Origin: Burkholderiales bacterium
GTDB lineage: Bacteria > Pseudomonadota > Gammaproteobacteria > Burkholderiales > Casimicrobiaceae
NCBI GenBank assembly: GCA_025352105.1
Contig: JANXUB010000063.1
Span: 1 to 43,699 of the forward strand
Length of the DNA stretch: 43,699 bases
Reading direction: 5' to 3'
Shown here: positions 8,432-17,418 of the stretch, piece by piece
Numbering within the stretch: the stretch's first letter is position 1
Layout: the number at the start of each line of letters is the position of its first letter
The notes under the pieces: generated by a model
Database searches by the model: none
The model's input: only the letters and a program-made list of their open reading frames with translations
What the model was told of the DNA's origin: nothing
Translations under genes and position numbers: made by a program

Positions 8432-9145
8432 TCAATCCGGCAGCTCAACTTGCGGCATGCGCGCCAAAATGATTCCAGTCTTTTTGCGTAAACCCGGCGC
8501 GCCCAGATTGCGTTCGTAAAAACGCGGGTTCGGGGCCATTGCGGCTAACTTCGCTGCCTGCTCCGCTGACAGTTGCGCAGCGGAAACGCCGTAATATCGG
8601 CGTGCAGCCGCCTCCGCGCCGAAGATGCCGTTGCCCCACTCGATCACGTTCAAATAGAGTTCAAGGATGCGCTCTTTGTCGAGCATGTGTTCGAGCATCA
8701 GCGTGATGATCGCCTCCTGCCCCTTGCGCAAATAGCTTTTTTCCGGCGATAGAAACAGGTTCTTCGCTAGCTGCTGCGTGATGGTCGAACCGCCGGCAAC
8801 AGTTTTGCCCTTCGCCCGATTTTTTTCGAGCGCTAGCTGAATCCCGTCCCAGTCGAAGCCTTCATGATCGACAAACGTAGAGTCTTCAGAGGCGATCAAC
8901 GCGCGTTTTAGATTCCGCGAAATTTTTGCGTATGGCACCCATTCGTAGCGGATCGCGGCGTCGGGCTTTTTTTCATGCAGCTCGCCCATGCGATACGACA
9001 TGAACGCAGTGCGTCCGGGCGCGTGATCCGCGTACCACCGGACCTGCACGGCAAACCAGCACTGGATCACCACGAACAAGCCAGCCATTGCGAGAAAAAC
9101 TGCCGCAAGCATTCGCCCAAAGGTACGCAACAAATTCCTGGGCAC
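8432..9145 (-). CDS. mtgA: Monofunctional biosynthetic peptidoglycan transglycosylase
   Basis: This glycosyltransferase family 51 enzyme polymerises lipid II glycan strands at the inner membrane. A single N-terminal membrane anchor (MLAAVFLAMAGLFVVIQ) precedes the catalytic domain. Catalytic motifs are visible: IASEDSTFVDHEGFDWDGI (catalytic Glu in the EDxxF/H motif), GGSTITQQLAKNLFL, and RILELYLNVIEWGNGIFG. No penicillin-binding transpeptidase domain follows, as in MtgA. I use the GTG at 9145, eight bases after the aroE stop codon, giving 237 residues, a normal length; an ATG at 9223 would overlap aroE by about 70 bases and adds residues unlike the family. It is the last gene of the seven-gene minus operon. 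Confidence 0.9.
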   Translation of the reverse strand: MPRNLLRTFGRMLAAVFLAMAGLFVVIQCWFAVQVRWYADHAPGRTAFMSYRMGELHEKKPDAAIRYEWVPYAKISRNLKRALIASEDSTFVDHEGFDWDGIQLALEKNRAKGKTVAGGSTITQQLAKNLFLSPEKSYLRKGQEAIITLMLEHMLDKERILELYLNVIEWGNGIFGAEAAARRYYGVSAAQLSAEQAAKLAAMAPNPRFYERNLGAPGLRKKTGIILARMPQVELPD

Positions 9146-9153
9146 CCGGTTGA

Positions 9154-9996
9154 CTACCCGCTCGCCAGTTCGGCGCGAAGTTGCGCAATGACGGGCGCAG
9201 CTTGAGGCAATACACCGCGCCATTGCACGTAGCTCTCTGCCGCCTGCTCCACCAGCATGCCGAGGCCGTCAGCCACCCTCGACGCACCTTGCCGCGTGGC
9301 CCAGGTCATAAAGGTTGTCGGTTGTTTGCCGTACATCATGTCGTAGGCGAGTGCCCCCGGAGCGATAACCTCAGCACTGTCGGGCAGGGGCAATTCACCG
9401 CTCAAGCTTGATGATGTGGCATTGATCACGACATCAAACTTGATGCCCTTGTCTACCAAATCAGCCACCGACAGCGCGCTCGCGGCGTACTCATTTTCGT
9501 AAGCCGCGACCAATTCTGCAGCGCGATTCGCGGTTCGGTTCACGACGACAATTTGCTTCGGCGAGCGCAACAACACGGGTCCAATCACACCACGCGCCGC
9601 GCCGCCTGCGCCGAGCAGCAACACGTTCTTGTCCTTGAGCGTCACCTGCAAGTTAGTTTCGATATCGCGCACCAGACCCGCGCCGTCCGTGTTGTCGCAG
9701 TACCAATGATCGCCGCGCCACATCAGAAAATTTGCGGCGCCCGCTTGTTGCGCACGCAGCGACGCCTCACGAGCGAGCGCAAACGCATCACGCTTGAACG
9801 GCACCGTCACGTTCGCGCCGACACCGCCTTCATCGAAAAAGCGTTGCAGCTCGCCGGCAAAGTCGCCGAGCGGCGCGAGGCGCTTTTCGTAGTCGATATG
9901 CTGATTCAGGCTCGCTGCGAAGAGCGCATGAATGCGCGGGCTCTTGCTGTGAGCGATGGGGTTGCCGAAGACAGCGTATTTGTCAGCGCGTTTCAT
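9154..9996 (-). CDS. aroE: Shikimate dehydrogenase (NADP)
   Basis: This 280-residue enzyme reduces 3-dehydroshikimate to shikimate in aromatic amino acid synthesis. The start [20 protein letters not shown] contains the substrate-binding serine motif; [11 protein letters not shown] carries the catalytic lysine; [11 protein letters not shown] is the NADP-binding glycine loop; VVNRTANRA is the adenine phosphate contact; [15 protein letters not shown] and [14 protein letters not shown] close the C terminus. The reading frame is open upstream to 10218, but homology begins at the ATG at 9996, which lies seven bases after the tonB stop, so I use that. Members of the same operon lie immediately on both sides. 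Confidence 0.95.
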   Translation of the reverse strand: MKRADKYAVFGNPIAHSKSPRIHALFAASLNQHIDYEKRLAPLGDFAGELQRFFDEGGVGANVTVPFKRDAFALAREASLRAQQAGAANFLMWRGDHWYCDNTDGAGLVRDIETNLQVTLKDKNVLLLGAGGAARGVIGPVLLRSPKQIVVVNRTANRAAELVAAYENEYAASALSVADLVDKGIKFDVVINATSSSLSGELPLPDSAEVIAPGALAYDMMYGKQPTTFMTWATRQGASRVADGLGMLVEQAAESYVQWRGVLPQAAPVIAQLRAELASG

Positions 9997-10003
9997 AGAG
10001 ACG

Positions 10004-10930
10004 TCATGGCGCTTTGAGGCTTCCGCCAACGGAGCTTTCGAGTTCTCCCGCGCGCGTGAAGCTCCAGGTTCTCGTGATGTAGATGATGTCGGTGTCGTTC
10101 CGTATATCGGGTGGAAACGGCGCGTAAGGCGCTGCCAGCTCCACGATTTTGAGTGCGGAGGCGTCAAGAATTTTGTTGCCGGATCCGCGATCCACCTCGA
10201 TGGTTTCGATCCGACCATCGGCCTTGATGCCGACCGTTAGTACCAGCGAACCATAGAGCTTTTGCGCGCGCGCGACGGCCGGGTAGTTGGCGTTGCCGAC
10301 ACGCTCTACTTTCTGCCGCCAGTCTTCAACGTAGCGCGCGAATCGATATTCTGTGGCCCGAGCGCCGATGTGTTTTTTCTTGGGGCGCTGCTGATACGAA
10401 TCAAATTCTCGCGCGATCTGAGCCTCAAGCCGCTGCAGTTCCAGCGCTTTGGCTGAGAGCTCCTGAAACGTGTTGGATGAGTCCGCACGCTTCGATTCCT
10501 TGGCGTCGCGATCGGTTGGGGCCTGATTCTTCGCGCGCAGTTGCTGGAGCAATTCGCGCGTTTGCCGTTCCAGCGTTTCCACCTGCTCTTTAGCCGCAGC
10601 AATTTGCGTTTGTTGCGAATCCATCGCGGCGCGCGGCAATGGCGAACTCAGGCGGCGTTTGGCATCCGTATTACCGCCGCCGTCGAGATTGGCTTGTGCC
10701 AGGAAGTCTGCCTTGGACGGCTTCGATTGCGTCTTCGCGTTCACGAGCGACACCTCCAACGGCGGTGTTGGCGCGGACTGCTTGAACAGCTTCGGCAATT
10801 CGAAATGCAGCGATAACAAAATCACATGGAAACCGATGGACGCCGCAAGCGTCCATTTGAGCAATGGACTCATGCCCACCGCTATCGGCAGCGTGGCGGG
10901 AGCCTCAATGACTTTGTTCGTGCGCTTCAC
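10004..10930 (-). CDS. TonB family energy transducer
   Basis: This 308-residue protein has a short cytoplasmic tail, one membrane anchor (about residues 22-42, [19 protein letters not shown]), a long charged and coiled-coil periplasmic linker (about 100-180, Gln/Glu/Lys/Arg rich) and a C-terminal TonB domain (about 215-300) with the typical [20 protein letters not shown] and later [17 protein letters not shown]. It should couple the proton-motive force from ExbBD or TolQR to outer-membrane proteins. The linker is a coiled coil rather than the Pro-rich rod of classical TonB, placing it in the wider TonB/TolA-like group often found in the aroE-mtgA neighbourhood of betaproteobacteria. The start is a GTG at 10930, 21 bases after the ribonuclease gene. 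Confidence 0.85.
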   Translation of the reverse strand: MKRTNKVIEAPATLPIAVGMSPLLKWTLAASIGFHVILLSLHFELPKLFKQSAPTPPLEVSLVNAKTQSKPSKADFLAQANLDGGGNTDAKRRLSSPLPRAAMDSQQTQIAAAKEQVETLERQTRELLQQLRAKNQAPTDRDAKESKRADSSNTFQELSAKALELQRLEAQIAREFDSYQQRPKKKHIGARATEYRFARYVEDWRQKVERVGNANYPAVARAQKLYGSLVLTVGIKADGRIETIEVDRGSGNKILDASALKIVELAAPYAPFPPDIRNDTDIIYITRTWSFTRAGELESSVGGSLKAP

Positions 10931-10951
10931 ACGATGATTCTATGGCAGGCT

Positions 10952-12832
10952 TTAGGCGGCGTTTGCTTCGTCAACCGTGTTTGTCACGCCAACTGTTTCA
11001 ATGAATCGCATATGCAACGCCGGCTCGAACAAATCGACCTCGGCCACTGACAAAATCACCTGCATGCCCGGCGGCTGACTCGGCATATCGTTGATTCGCT
11101 GCACGATCGGCAGGCGGTCAAATCGAACCAGATTTTCGCGAATGACGTGAGCGGTGAGCTTGCTGATGTTTTCCTGCTGGATGTAGCGCAGGCACCAGTA
11201 GAACTCCATCTGCTGCTGGAAGTCTCCGTAGCCCGAGTAGGTTGCGTCAAAGTCGGCGACTGCGGCCAACAGTTCAGCATTTCCGTTTGCGTACGGTGCC
11301 GTATCGTTAGCCACCAACGCCAGAAGTTGACGCTGATTGAGCAAATCGGAATATCGTCGAAGCGGTGACGTGGCCCACACGTAATGCGGCACGTTCAAAC
11401 CCTCATGCGGGCCTGCGAGTGAGCTCATGCGGGTCTTGCCGCCAGCCTGCACGCGGAACATGCCGGGCCATTTTCGCTCGGCCAGTGCGCCCGCCCAGGT
11501 GACGTTTGCAAAGATCATGAGTTCGGACACCAGCGTGTCGACTGGCGATCCACGCTTGCGCGGCCCGATCTCGACGCGGCAGTCGACTGCGTCCGGATCG
11601 CCGTGAATGGCGAAGCTGTAATCAACGCGATTTTGCGGCTGGTCGCCGCGTGCGGCTGCCCGTACCTGCGCGAAGGCGTACAGCGCGCGCATGGCGGCGG
11701 CGTGCTTCTCGCTCTTGTCGTTCACGGGATCCATCCATGCTAGCTCGTCGAGGTGGCCGATACGCAAATTGCCCGCCATCGGCACGCGCTCCACGACAGT
11801 CTCGGTATGCGTGACTTGCATCGCTGCGTCGACCGTCGCATATAGCGAGAGTGCGGCAGGTGATTTACCTTCGTCCAGCGAAAACTCGGCAATCACGGCG
11901 TCGGGCAACATCGTGATCTTGTGGCCGGGCATGTACACGGTCGACAGGCGATCACGCGCGACACGATCCAGCTCGCTATTGGCGGCAAGCGCCAGTGCGG
12001 GTGCAGCGATATGAACACCAAAACGGAAGCCGCCATCGGCAAGCGCCGCGACCGAAAACGCATCGTCAATTTCGGTGGTCGTCACGTCGTCAATGCTGAA
12101 GGCCTGCACATCTGCCGTCGGCAAATCAGCAATCGATGGCAACGCAGCGTGCAGCGGGAAGGCGATACCTTTCGGGAAGGTTGCGCGCAAAAAGCGCTGA
12201 AAGTGCAGCGCGTGCGTCGACGGAATTGCACCGGCCTTTGCCAACAAATGTACGGGGGCCATGCGGGCGCGATCCGCTGCTGCAGCGAGCGCACGATAAG
12301 CGAGACTTTGCTTTTCCGGACTGTTTAGAAGCTGAACCCAGTTCGACGCGATTTCGACGGGCGCCTGCCCGGCCAGCAAGGCCTGCACCCAGGCTTCGAT
12401 CTGTTCAGCGTCGCGCGCTTTTCGCTCAAGGCCCGCCAATGCCGCATTCAACGCATCTTCCGGAGCGCGCTTGTAGCGGCCTTTTCCACGCTTGTAGAAG
12501 TACATCGGCGACTGTTGAAGCGCGAGCAGAGTTGCCGCCTGATGCACCGCAGTCGCGCTCGCGCCGAAATATTCGGCAGCGAGTTCAGCGAAAGAAAACT
12601 CCTCGGCTCCGGCAGCCGATTCCCACAACAATGCCATGTCAATATCGGCGCGTTGCTGCATCGCGGCAGCCATCAAGTCGGCCGCAGACGGTGCCGCAAA
12701 ATGCAGCAGGCCGTTGGCTCCCTTGACCTTAATGCGACGGCCACCAGGCAATTCAACTTGTGCCGACGCGTCGGTCTCGGAAATAATGAGTCCAGCCTTT
12801 ATTTGGCCGTCGTCTTCGAAGAGTAGATTCAT
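10952..12832 (-). CDS. RNB-domain exoribonuclease (RNase II family)
   Basis: This 626-residue 3'-5' exoribonuclease degrades RNA to nucleoside 5'-monophosphates. An N-terminal region with a short OB-like beta segment (1-40) is followed by a helical region and the RNB catalytic domain (about 245-510). The metal-binding signature reads SIDDVTTTEIDDAFSV. Further motifs are PGHKITMLPDAV and, near the C terminus, the conserved Y-x-W-x-TSPLRRYSDLLNQRQL. Length is close to RNase II (about 640) and well short of RNase R. The S1-like C terminus is short. Its ATG overlaps the stop codon of the upstream 5'-nucleotidase gene (ATGA), which suggests coupled translation and a link between RNA decay and mononucleotide breakdown. 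Confidence 0.9.
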   Translation of the reverse strand: MNLLFEDDGQIKAGLIISETDASAQVELPGGRRIKVKGANGLLHFAAPSAADLMAAAMQQRADIDMALLWESAAGAEEFSFAELAAEYFGASATAVHQAATLLALQQSPMYFYKRGKGRYKRAPEDALNAALAGLERKARDAEQIEAWVQALLAGQAPVEIASNWVQLLNSPEKQSLAYRALAAAADRARMAPVHLLAKAGAIPSTHALHFQRFLRATFPKGIAFPLHAALPSIADLPTADVQAFSIDDVTTTEIDDAFSVAALADGGFRFGVHIAAPALALAANSELDRVARDRLSTVYMPGHKITMLPDAVIAEFSLDEGKSPAALSLYATVDAAMQVTHTETVVERVPMAGNLRIGHLDELAWMDPVNDKSEKHAAAMRALYAFAQVRAAARGDQPQNRVDYSFAIHGDPDAVDCRVEIGPRKRGSPVDTLVSELMIFANVTWAGALAERKWPGMFRVQAGGKTRMSSLAGPHEGLNVPHYVWATSPLRRYSDLLNQRQLLALVANDTAPYANGNAELLAAVADFDATYSGYGDFQQQMEFYWCLRYIQQENISKLTAHVIRENLVRFDRLPIVQRINDMPSQPPGMQVILSVAEVDLFEPALHMRFIETVGVTNTVDEANAA

Positions 12833-13752
12833 TTAATCGGATTTGAAATGCCGTGCGGAACATGCCCGGCGGGAACGACACGACTGGCAGATTCAACATG
12901 CCGCCGCTGGTCGTCAAAAAAGATGTCAGCCCCGAAGGCACGCAGAAACTCCGCCTTGTCGAGACCACCGAGAAATAGCGCTTCGTCAATGCGCACGCCC
13001 CACGCGCGCAGCGTGCGGATGACGCGCTCGTGCGCTGGGGCTGAACGTGCGGTGACCAGCGCCGTGCGAATCGGTTGCCGGTCACGCGGAAAATCTGTCT
13101 GAATGCGATGCAGCGCAGCGAGGAAATTTTTGAACGGACCGCCGCCTAAAGGTGTTTCGGCCGCCATCGCTTCAGACGCTGTGAACGCGTCCAGTCCCTG
13201 TGACTGAAACACCCGTTCGGCTTCATCAGAGAAGAGCACCGCGTCGCCGTCGAAGGCGATACGCAATTCGTCGTCGTCTTGCGGCACGATGGCATCAAGC
13301 GTACTTGCCGCGCCACGGTGCGGAACAATCGTCGCCGCAGCATGACCCGACTCAAGCGCGTGACGCACATCCTCTGGATCGGCCGACAAAAATAGATGAG
13401 TCCCCAGCGCGGGAACGTAGCGCGAGGTGTCGCGACCACTGGTGAATACAGCGCGCGTAATGCCCAGTTTGTAATGACTGATGGCATTAAAGATTCGCAG
13501 CCCGGTGTCAGCGCTGTTGCGCGACAAGAGCACGATTTCGACGTGCTGTCGACTGGCTTCATTCAGGCGAAGTAACTTGCGCGCCAGCTCGAACGCCACA
13601 CCCGGTTGCAGCACATCATCCTCATGATCAATCTGGTGCCGCTGGTACGCCTCGACGCCACCGGCTTCGTACACCGCATGACTCTCACTCAAATCAAACA
13701 GCGCCCGCGATGAAATCGCAACGATCAGGCGGTCATCGATTTGCGCTGCCAT
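12829..13752 (-). CDS. 5'-nucleotidase (cytosolic NT5C1-like family)
   Basis: This 307-residue cytoplasmic protein matches the bacterial family related to vertebrate cytosolic 5'-nucleotidase I, which dephosphorylates nucleoside monophosphates. Diagnostic pieces are VAISSRALFDLSESHAVYE at the N terminus, the VLLSRNSADTGLRIFNAI segment, RIAFDGDAVLFSDEAERVF (the HAD-like nucleophile DGD motif), VTARSAPAHERVIRTLR, FLGGLDKAEFL and IFFDDQRRHV. All are present and in order, so it should be active. It lies 9 bp after the methyltransferase gene and overlaps the RNB ribonuclease gene by four bases. The pair could form a short salvage route from RNA to nucleosides; this is inference. Confidence 0.85.
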   Translation of the reverse strand: MAAQIDDRLIVAISSRALFDLSESHAVYEAGGVEAYQRHQIDHEDDVLQPGVAFELARKLLRLNEASRQHVEIVLLSRNSADTGLRIFNAISHYKLGITRAVFTSGRDTSRYVPALGTHLFLSADPEDVRHALESGHAAATIVPHRGAASTLDAIVPQDDDELRIAFDGDAVLFSDEAERVFQSQGLDAFTASEAMAAETPLGGGPFKNFLAALHRIQTDFPRDRQPIRTALVTARSAPAHERVIRTLRAWGVRIDEALFLGGLDKAEFLRAFGADIFFDDQRRHVESASRVVPAGHVPHGISNPIK

Positions 13753-13761
13753 GCTCTGCGC

Positions 13762-15108
13762 TCAGCCTGGCTTCTGCACTGAGACGAGAAAACCGGTAAT
13801 CGCTTCGTTCTGCTCCATGCGCAAATCAATCGCTTCAATCGACGGCGCAGCAAATCCGGCCGCGTCGAGCAGCCGCCTCACGTACTTCTGCGACTGCGCG
13901 TAGCGCATGGTCTTTCTCACAACAAAATCTGGCCCATCGTCAGGCGTGTCTTCACAGGAGAAAAACATCCAGCCGCCCGGTCGCAGCACTTTGAATGCAT
14001 TGGTGATGGCTGCATCAAGCGCACCGAGGTAGATGAACACATCGGCTGCAACGATTACTTCGTACTCGTTGGCGTCGGTGGCATCAAGCGCATCGAGCAA
14101 ATTAACGTGATGCAGCCTCGTATACACATTGTGCTTCGTCGCCTCTTCCAGCATTGATTTCGACAGATCGACTCCGACGAAAAAACCATTGATTGGCCCA
14201 AGCGCAGCGCCGAGCAAACCCGTGCCGCAGCCAAGATCAAGGATATTGAGCTTGCGCTCCGGAAACAGCTCCAGAATCGCTGCTGAAATTTTCTGCGGAA
14301 CGCGATACTTCAACGCGGCGACCAGATGGGTATCGAAACGATTCGCGTAACGATCAAACAAACCGCGCGTCACAGCCTCCGGCGGCTGCGAAGGTGCTTC
14401 GCCCCTGAATACTGCGTCCAGATAAAGATACCCGGTATCCTCGGGACGATGCTGCAGTGCTGCGGCGAGATACGTTTGAGCAGCAGCACGGTCATCTTGC
14501 AGATACGACACCATCGCAAGCCCATGCAGGGCGTCGGCATCATCCGCATTGATCGCGATTGCCTCCAGAAGCCATGTCTTCGCTTCGTCAAATTTTGACT
14601 GATAACGAAGCGCGTTCCCTATCATCGTTTTGATGCCCGGGATGTCCTGATTCTGCGCAAATGCGGCGCGCAAATGCGTCTCTGCTGAAACATGGTCTGC
14701 CTGCGCGTTAGCCAAATTGACGGCGAGTTCACGGAAACGCAAATTGGTTGGCACGAGCATCAAAGCCTGATTGATACTGGTGCGCGCTGCGCTGACATCG
14801 CCCTGACTCTGCTGCGCTTCGCTCAAACAATAATGGGCCATCGCGGACAGTGGCGCAAGGCTCGTAGCGCGCTCGGCTGATTGCAACGCCGCAGCAGCGT
14901 TCCCGGCCTTGCTCGCCAGCATCCAGCCCGCGAGATACACACGCACGTCATTCGGATCGGCTTGCGCGAGCTCATTTAACAGCGACGCCGCCTCAGGCAA
15001 GCGACCCGCCTGAATATCGGATTCAACCGCCTGCAGCTGACGATTGCGCGCCTCTGGATCAGCGCCCGCGCGCTTCATTGGTGGAAGAGAAAATTTTGAA
15101 CCTGCCAT
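13762..15108 (-). CDS. TPR-repeat SAM-dependent methyltransferase
   Basis: This 448-residue protein combines an N-terminal array of tetratricopeptide repeats (about residues 20-250, such as AGNAAAALQSAERATSLAP and FDEAKTWLLEAIAINADD) with a C-terminal class I methyltransferase domain (about 270-440). The SAM-binding motif I reads ILDLGCGTGLLGAAL; the next acidic residue is in VGVDLSKSML; EVIVAADVFIYLG is motif IV. The substrate is unknown. Similar TPR-methyltransferases occur in many proteobacteria and some act on small molecules or proteins. I use the ATG at 15108 (MAGSKF), preceded by an AGGG-type site and 10 bases after the mpl stop; the longer frame overlaps mpl. Confidence 0.85.
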   Translation of the reverse strand: MAGSKFSLPPMKRAGADPEARNRQLQAVESDIQAGRLPEAASLLNELAQADPNDVRVYLAGWMLASKAGNAAAALQSAERATSLAPLSAMAHYCLSEAQQSQGDVSAARTSINQALMLVPTNLRFRELAVNLANAQADHVSAETHLRAAFAQNQDIPGIKTMIGNALRYQSKFDEAKTWLLEAIAINADDADALHGLAMVSYLQDDRAAAQTYLAAALQHRPEDTGYLYLDAVFRGEAPSQPPEAVTRGLFDRYANRFDTHLVAALKYRVPQKISAAILELFPERKLNILDLGCGTGLLGAALGPINGFFVGVDLSKSMLEEATKHNVYTRLHHVNLLDALDATDANEYEVIVAADVFIYLGALDAAITNAFKVLRPGGWMFFSCEDTPDDGPDFVVRKTMRYAQSQKYVRRLLDAAGFAAPSIEAIDLRMEQNEAITGFLVSVQKPG

Positions 15109-15118
15109 ATCGATGACC

Positions 15119-16483
15119 CTAGCCCTGATGCGAATGCGCGCGTCGCAACTGATCGAGCACGCGTTGGTGAATGCCGCCAAACGCGCCATTGCTCATGATT
15201 ATGATGTGATCGCCGCGCCGCGCGTTGGCAACCAGCGTATTGGTGAGCGCACCGATGTCGGCAACGTTCACTGCGCGCTCGCCGAGTGGCTGCATCGCAG
15301 CGGCGACGTCCCAGTCAACACCGCCGGAATACGAATACACGCGATCAGCACCGTCAAAACTCTCAGCTAACCGAGAGCGCATCGCGCCCAGCTTCATGGT
15401 GTTTGAGCGCGGCTCGAAAACTGCGAGGATGCGTTCACCGGGCGCTGCGGCCTTGCGCATCGCGCTGACCGTGGCGGCAAAAGCAGTGGGGTGGTGTGCG
15501 AAGTCGTCGTATACCTTCACGCCAGCGACTTCTCCCCGCAGTTCAATGCGCCGCTTGACGCCCTGAAACTTGGCTAGCGCTGCGATAGATTCTTGCGGCG
15601 AAACACCCGCATGATTGGCCGCCGCAATCGCAGCGAGCGCATTCAAGCGATTGTGTTCACCGGGCATCGCAAGCGCTAGATCGCCAAAGCGCTGGCCACC
15701 AAAATCAACTCGCGCATGATCGACAAAATGCCAGCCCTGCTCGACGCCAAACAGCTCGCGCTCGCTCCAGCAACCCATCGCCAGCGTTTCGGCCAGCTCG
15801 GCGTCACGCCCGTTGGTGAGGATGCGTCCGCTCGACGGAACGGTGCGCACGACGTGATGAAACTGGCGGCGAATCGCGGCGATGTCCGGGAAGATATCGG
15901 CGTGATCGTATTCGAGGTTGTTGAGCACCAGCGTGCGTGGTCGGTAATGCACAAACTTGCTGCGCTTGTCGAAGAAAGCGGTGTCGTACTCGTCGGCTTC
16001 GATGACGAATGGCGCCATCGGTTGATTCAAGTTTCCGGAACGCGCCGACACGCCAAAGTCCTGCGCAACACCGCCAATCAAAAATCCCGGCGCGCGACCC
16101 GCGTGCTCCAGAATCCATGCCAGCATAGACGTGGTCGTCGTTTTTCCATGGGTGCCTGCAACGGCCAGAACCCAGCGCCCGTGCAACACGTTCGACGCCA
16201 GCCACTGCGGGCCGGAGACGTATTCCGCACCCGCGTTCAGGATCGCCTCGATCAGCGGATTGCCGCGCGTGATGACGTTGCCGATGACAAAGCAGTCCGG
16301 CTTCAAGCTGAGCTGATCAGCCGAATAACCTTCGATGAGTTCGATGCCAAGGGCGGTGAGCTGATCGGACATCGGCGGGTAGACATTGGCGTCACAGCCG
16401 GTGACGCGATGCCCGGCCTCAACGGCCAGCGCCGCAACACCGCCCATGAAGGTGCCGCAAATGCCCAGAATGTGAATGTGCAT
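15119..16483 (-). CDS. mpl: UDP-MurNAc:L-alanyl-gamma-D-glutamyl-meso-DAP ligase
   Basis: This 454-residue cytoplasmic Mur ligase reattaches the recycled murein tripeptide to UDP-MurNAc. It begins MHIHILGICGTFMGGVAALA, the specific Mpl variant of the Mur N-terminal Rossmann motif. The ATP-binding loop AVAGTHGKTTTTSML, the Mur middle-domain segment EADEYDTAFFDKRSKF, and the C-terminal KVYDDFAHHPTA motif are all intact. Length matches characterised Mpl (about 457). The reading frame extends 36 codons upstream, but homology starts at the ATG at 16483. It heads a seven-gene operon that also includes tonB, aroE and mtgA, and diverges from the DUF455 gene across 107 bases. Confidence 0.95.
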   Translation of the reverse strand: MHIHILGICGTFMGGVAALAVEAGHRVTGCDANVYPPMSDQLTALGIELIEGYSADQLSLKPDCFVIGNVITRGNPLIEAILNAGAEYVSGPQWLASNVLHGRWVLAVAGTHGKTTTTSMLAWILEHAGRAPGFLIGGVAQDFGVSARSGNLNQPMAPFVIEADEYDTAFFDKRSKFVHYRPRTLVLNNLEYDHADIFPDIAAIRRQFHHVVRTVPSSGRILTNGRDAELAETLAMGCWSERELFGVEQGWHFVDHARVDFGGQRFGDLALAMPGEHNRLNALAAIAAANHAGVSPQESIAALAKFQGVKRRIELRGEVAGVKVYDDFAHHPTAFAATVSAMRKAAAPGERILAVFEPRSNTMKLGAMRSRLAESFDGADRVYSYSGGVDWDVAAAMQPLGERAVNVADIGALTNTLVANARRGDHIIIMSNGAFGGIHQRVLDQLRRAHSHQG

Positions 16484-16590
16484 ACGGGAACGTGAAATGC
16501 CGGTATTGGCAATCGGGAGGAAACAACCCTCAATTATCGACGACTGGACGTATTCGCCGGGCAAACTGGCATACGAGCAACAATTAAGCA

Positions 16591-17412
16591 ATGAACAGTA
16601 CAGACCCGCTCAATCACATGACGTTGCGCAGCCTCTGCCTTATCGCCCTCGCCGAGGCCGACATTGACCGCAAAGCCGCGTCAGTACGTGCCTTAAATAT
16701 TGATGCGCTACCGACAGGCAGTGAGTCTTCGCTCACCGAATTTCCCAGTATTCCCGGACGCCCGGCCCTCCCACTACTCGTTTCGCCGAAAGAAGTGCCA
16801 CAGCGCTCGCTCGGCAACGTGGCAGGCCGCGCGGCGCTGATTCATGCGCTGGCGCACATTGAGTTCAACGCGATCAATCTGGCGCTGGACGTGGTTTGGC
16901 GGTTTCCGGGGTTGCCGGACGCGTTCTATCGCGAATGGGCCCACGTGGCGCGGGAGGAGGCCTATCACTTCATGTTGCTTCGCGAGCATCTGTCGAAGCA
17001 CGGACATCAGTACGGCGATTTCCCGGCCCACAACGGATTGTGGGAAATGGCAGAGAAAACGAAAGGTGACCTGCTGGCAAGGCTGGCACTGGTGCCTCGC
17101 ACGTTGGAGGCGCGCGGACTAGACGCGTCTCCCGCGATTCGCAGCAAACTCGCCGCCGTCGGCGACCACGAGGGCGCGGCGATCCTGGACATCATTCTGC
17201 GCGACGAAATCGGCCACGTTGCCGTGGGCAATCGCTGGTATCGCCATGTTTGCGATGAGCGCGGAATGGACCCCGTCACCACGTTTGCCGAACTTGCGCG
17301 CCGCTTCCGGGCGCCGCGCCTACAAGGCCCATTCAACCTCGACGCGCGTCGCGCGGCCGGCTTCACTGAGCAGGAGCTGGCGGAGCTGACCGACGGCACG
17401 CTGCGGCGTTAG
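16591..17412 (+). CDS. DUF455 ferritin-like protein
   Basis: This 273-residue DUF455 protein has a predicted ferritin-like four-helix core with iron-ligand type motifs: AHIEFNAINLALD (about residues 88-100), AREEAYHFMLL (about 124-134) and RDEIGHVAVGNRW (about 205-217). Members occur in many betaproteobacteria; biochemical function is not established, though the Glu and His spacing predicts a di-metal site. The ATG at 16591 opens directly after the divergent promoter gap; an internal ATG at 16618 is an alternative. Its 3' end meets the desaturase gene with only 6 bases between convergent stop codons. A 40-base stretch of this gene (16895-16934) recurs at 20824-20863 on the far side of the desaturase cassette. 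Confidence 0.85.
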   Translation: MNSTDPLNHMTLRSLCLIALAEADIDRKAASVRALNIDALPTGSESSLTEFPSIPGRPALPLLVSPKEVPQRSLGNVAGRAALIHALAHIEFNAINLALDVVWRFPGLPDAFYREWAHVAREEAYHFMLLREHLSKHGHQYGDFPAHNGLWEMAEKTKGDLLARLALVPRTLEARGLDASPAIRSKLAAVGDHEGAAILDIILRDEIGHVAVGNRWYRHVCDERGMDPVTTFAELARRFRAPRLQGPFNLDARRAAGFTEQELAELTDGTLRR

Positions 17413-17418
17413 GCCACC

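Noticed and set aside
9154..10218. 354-residue version of AroE
   Set aside because: The first 74 residues overlap tonB in another frame and are not homologous; the ATG at 9996 fits the family and the tonB stop.
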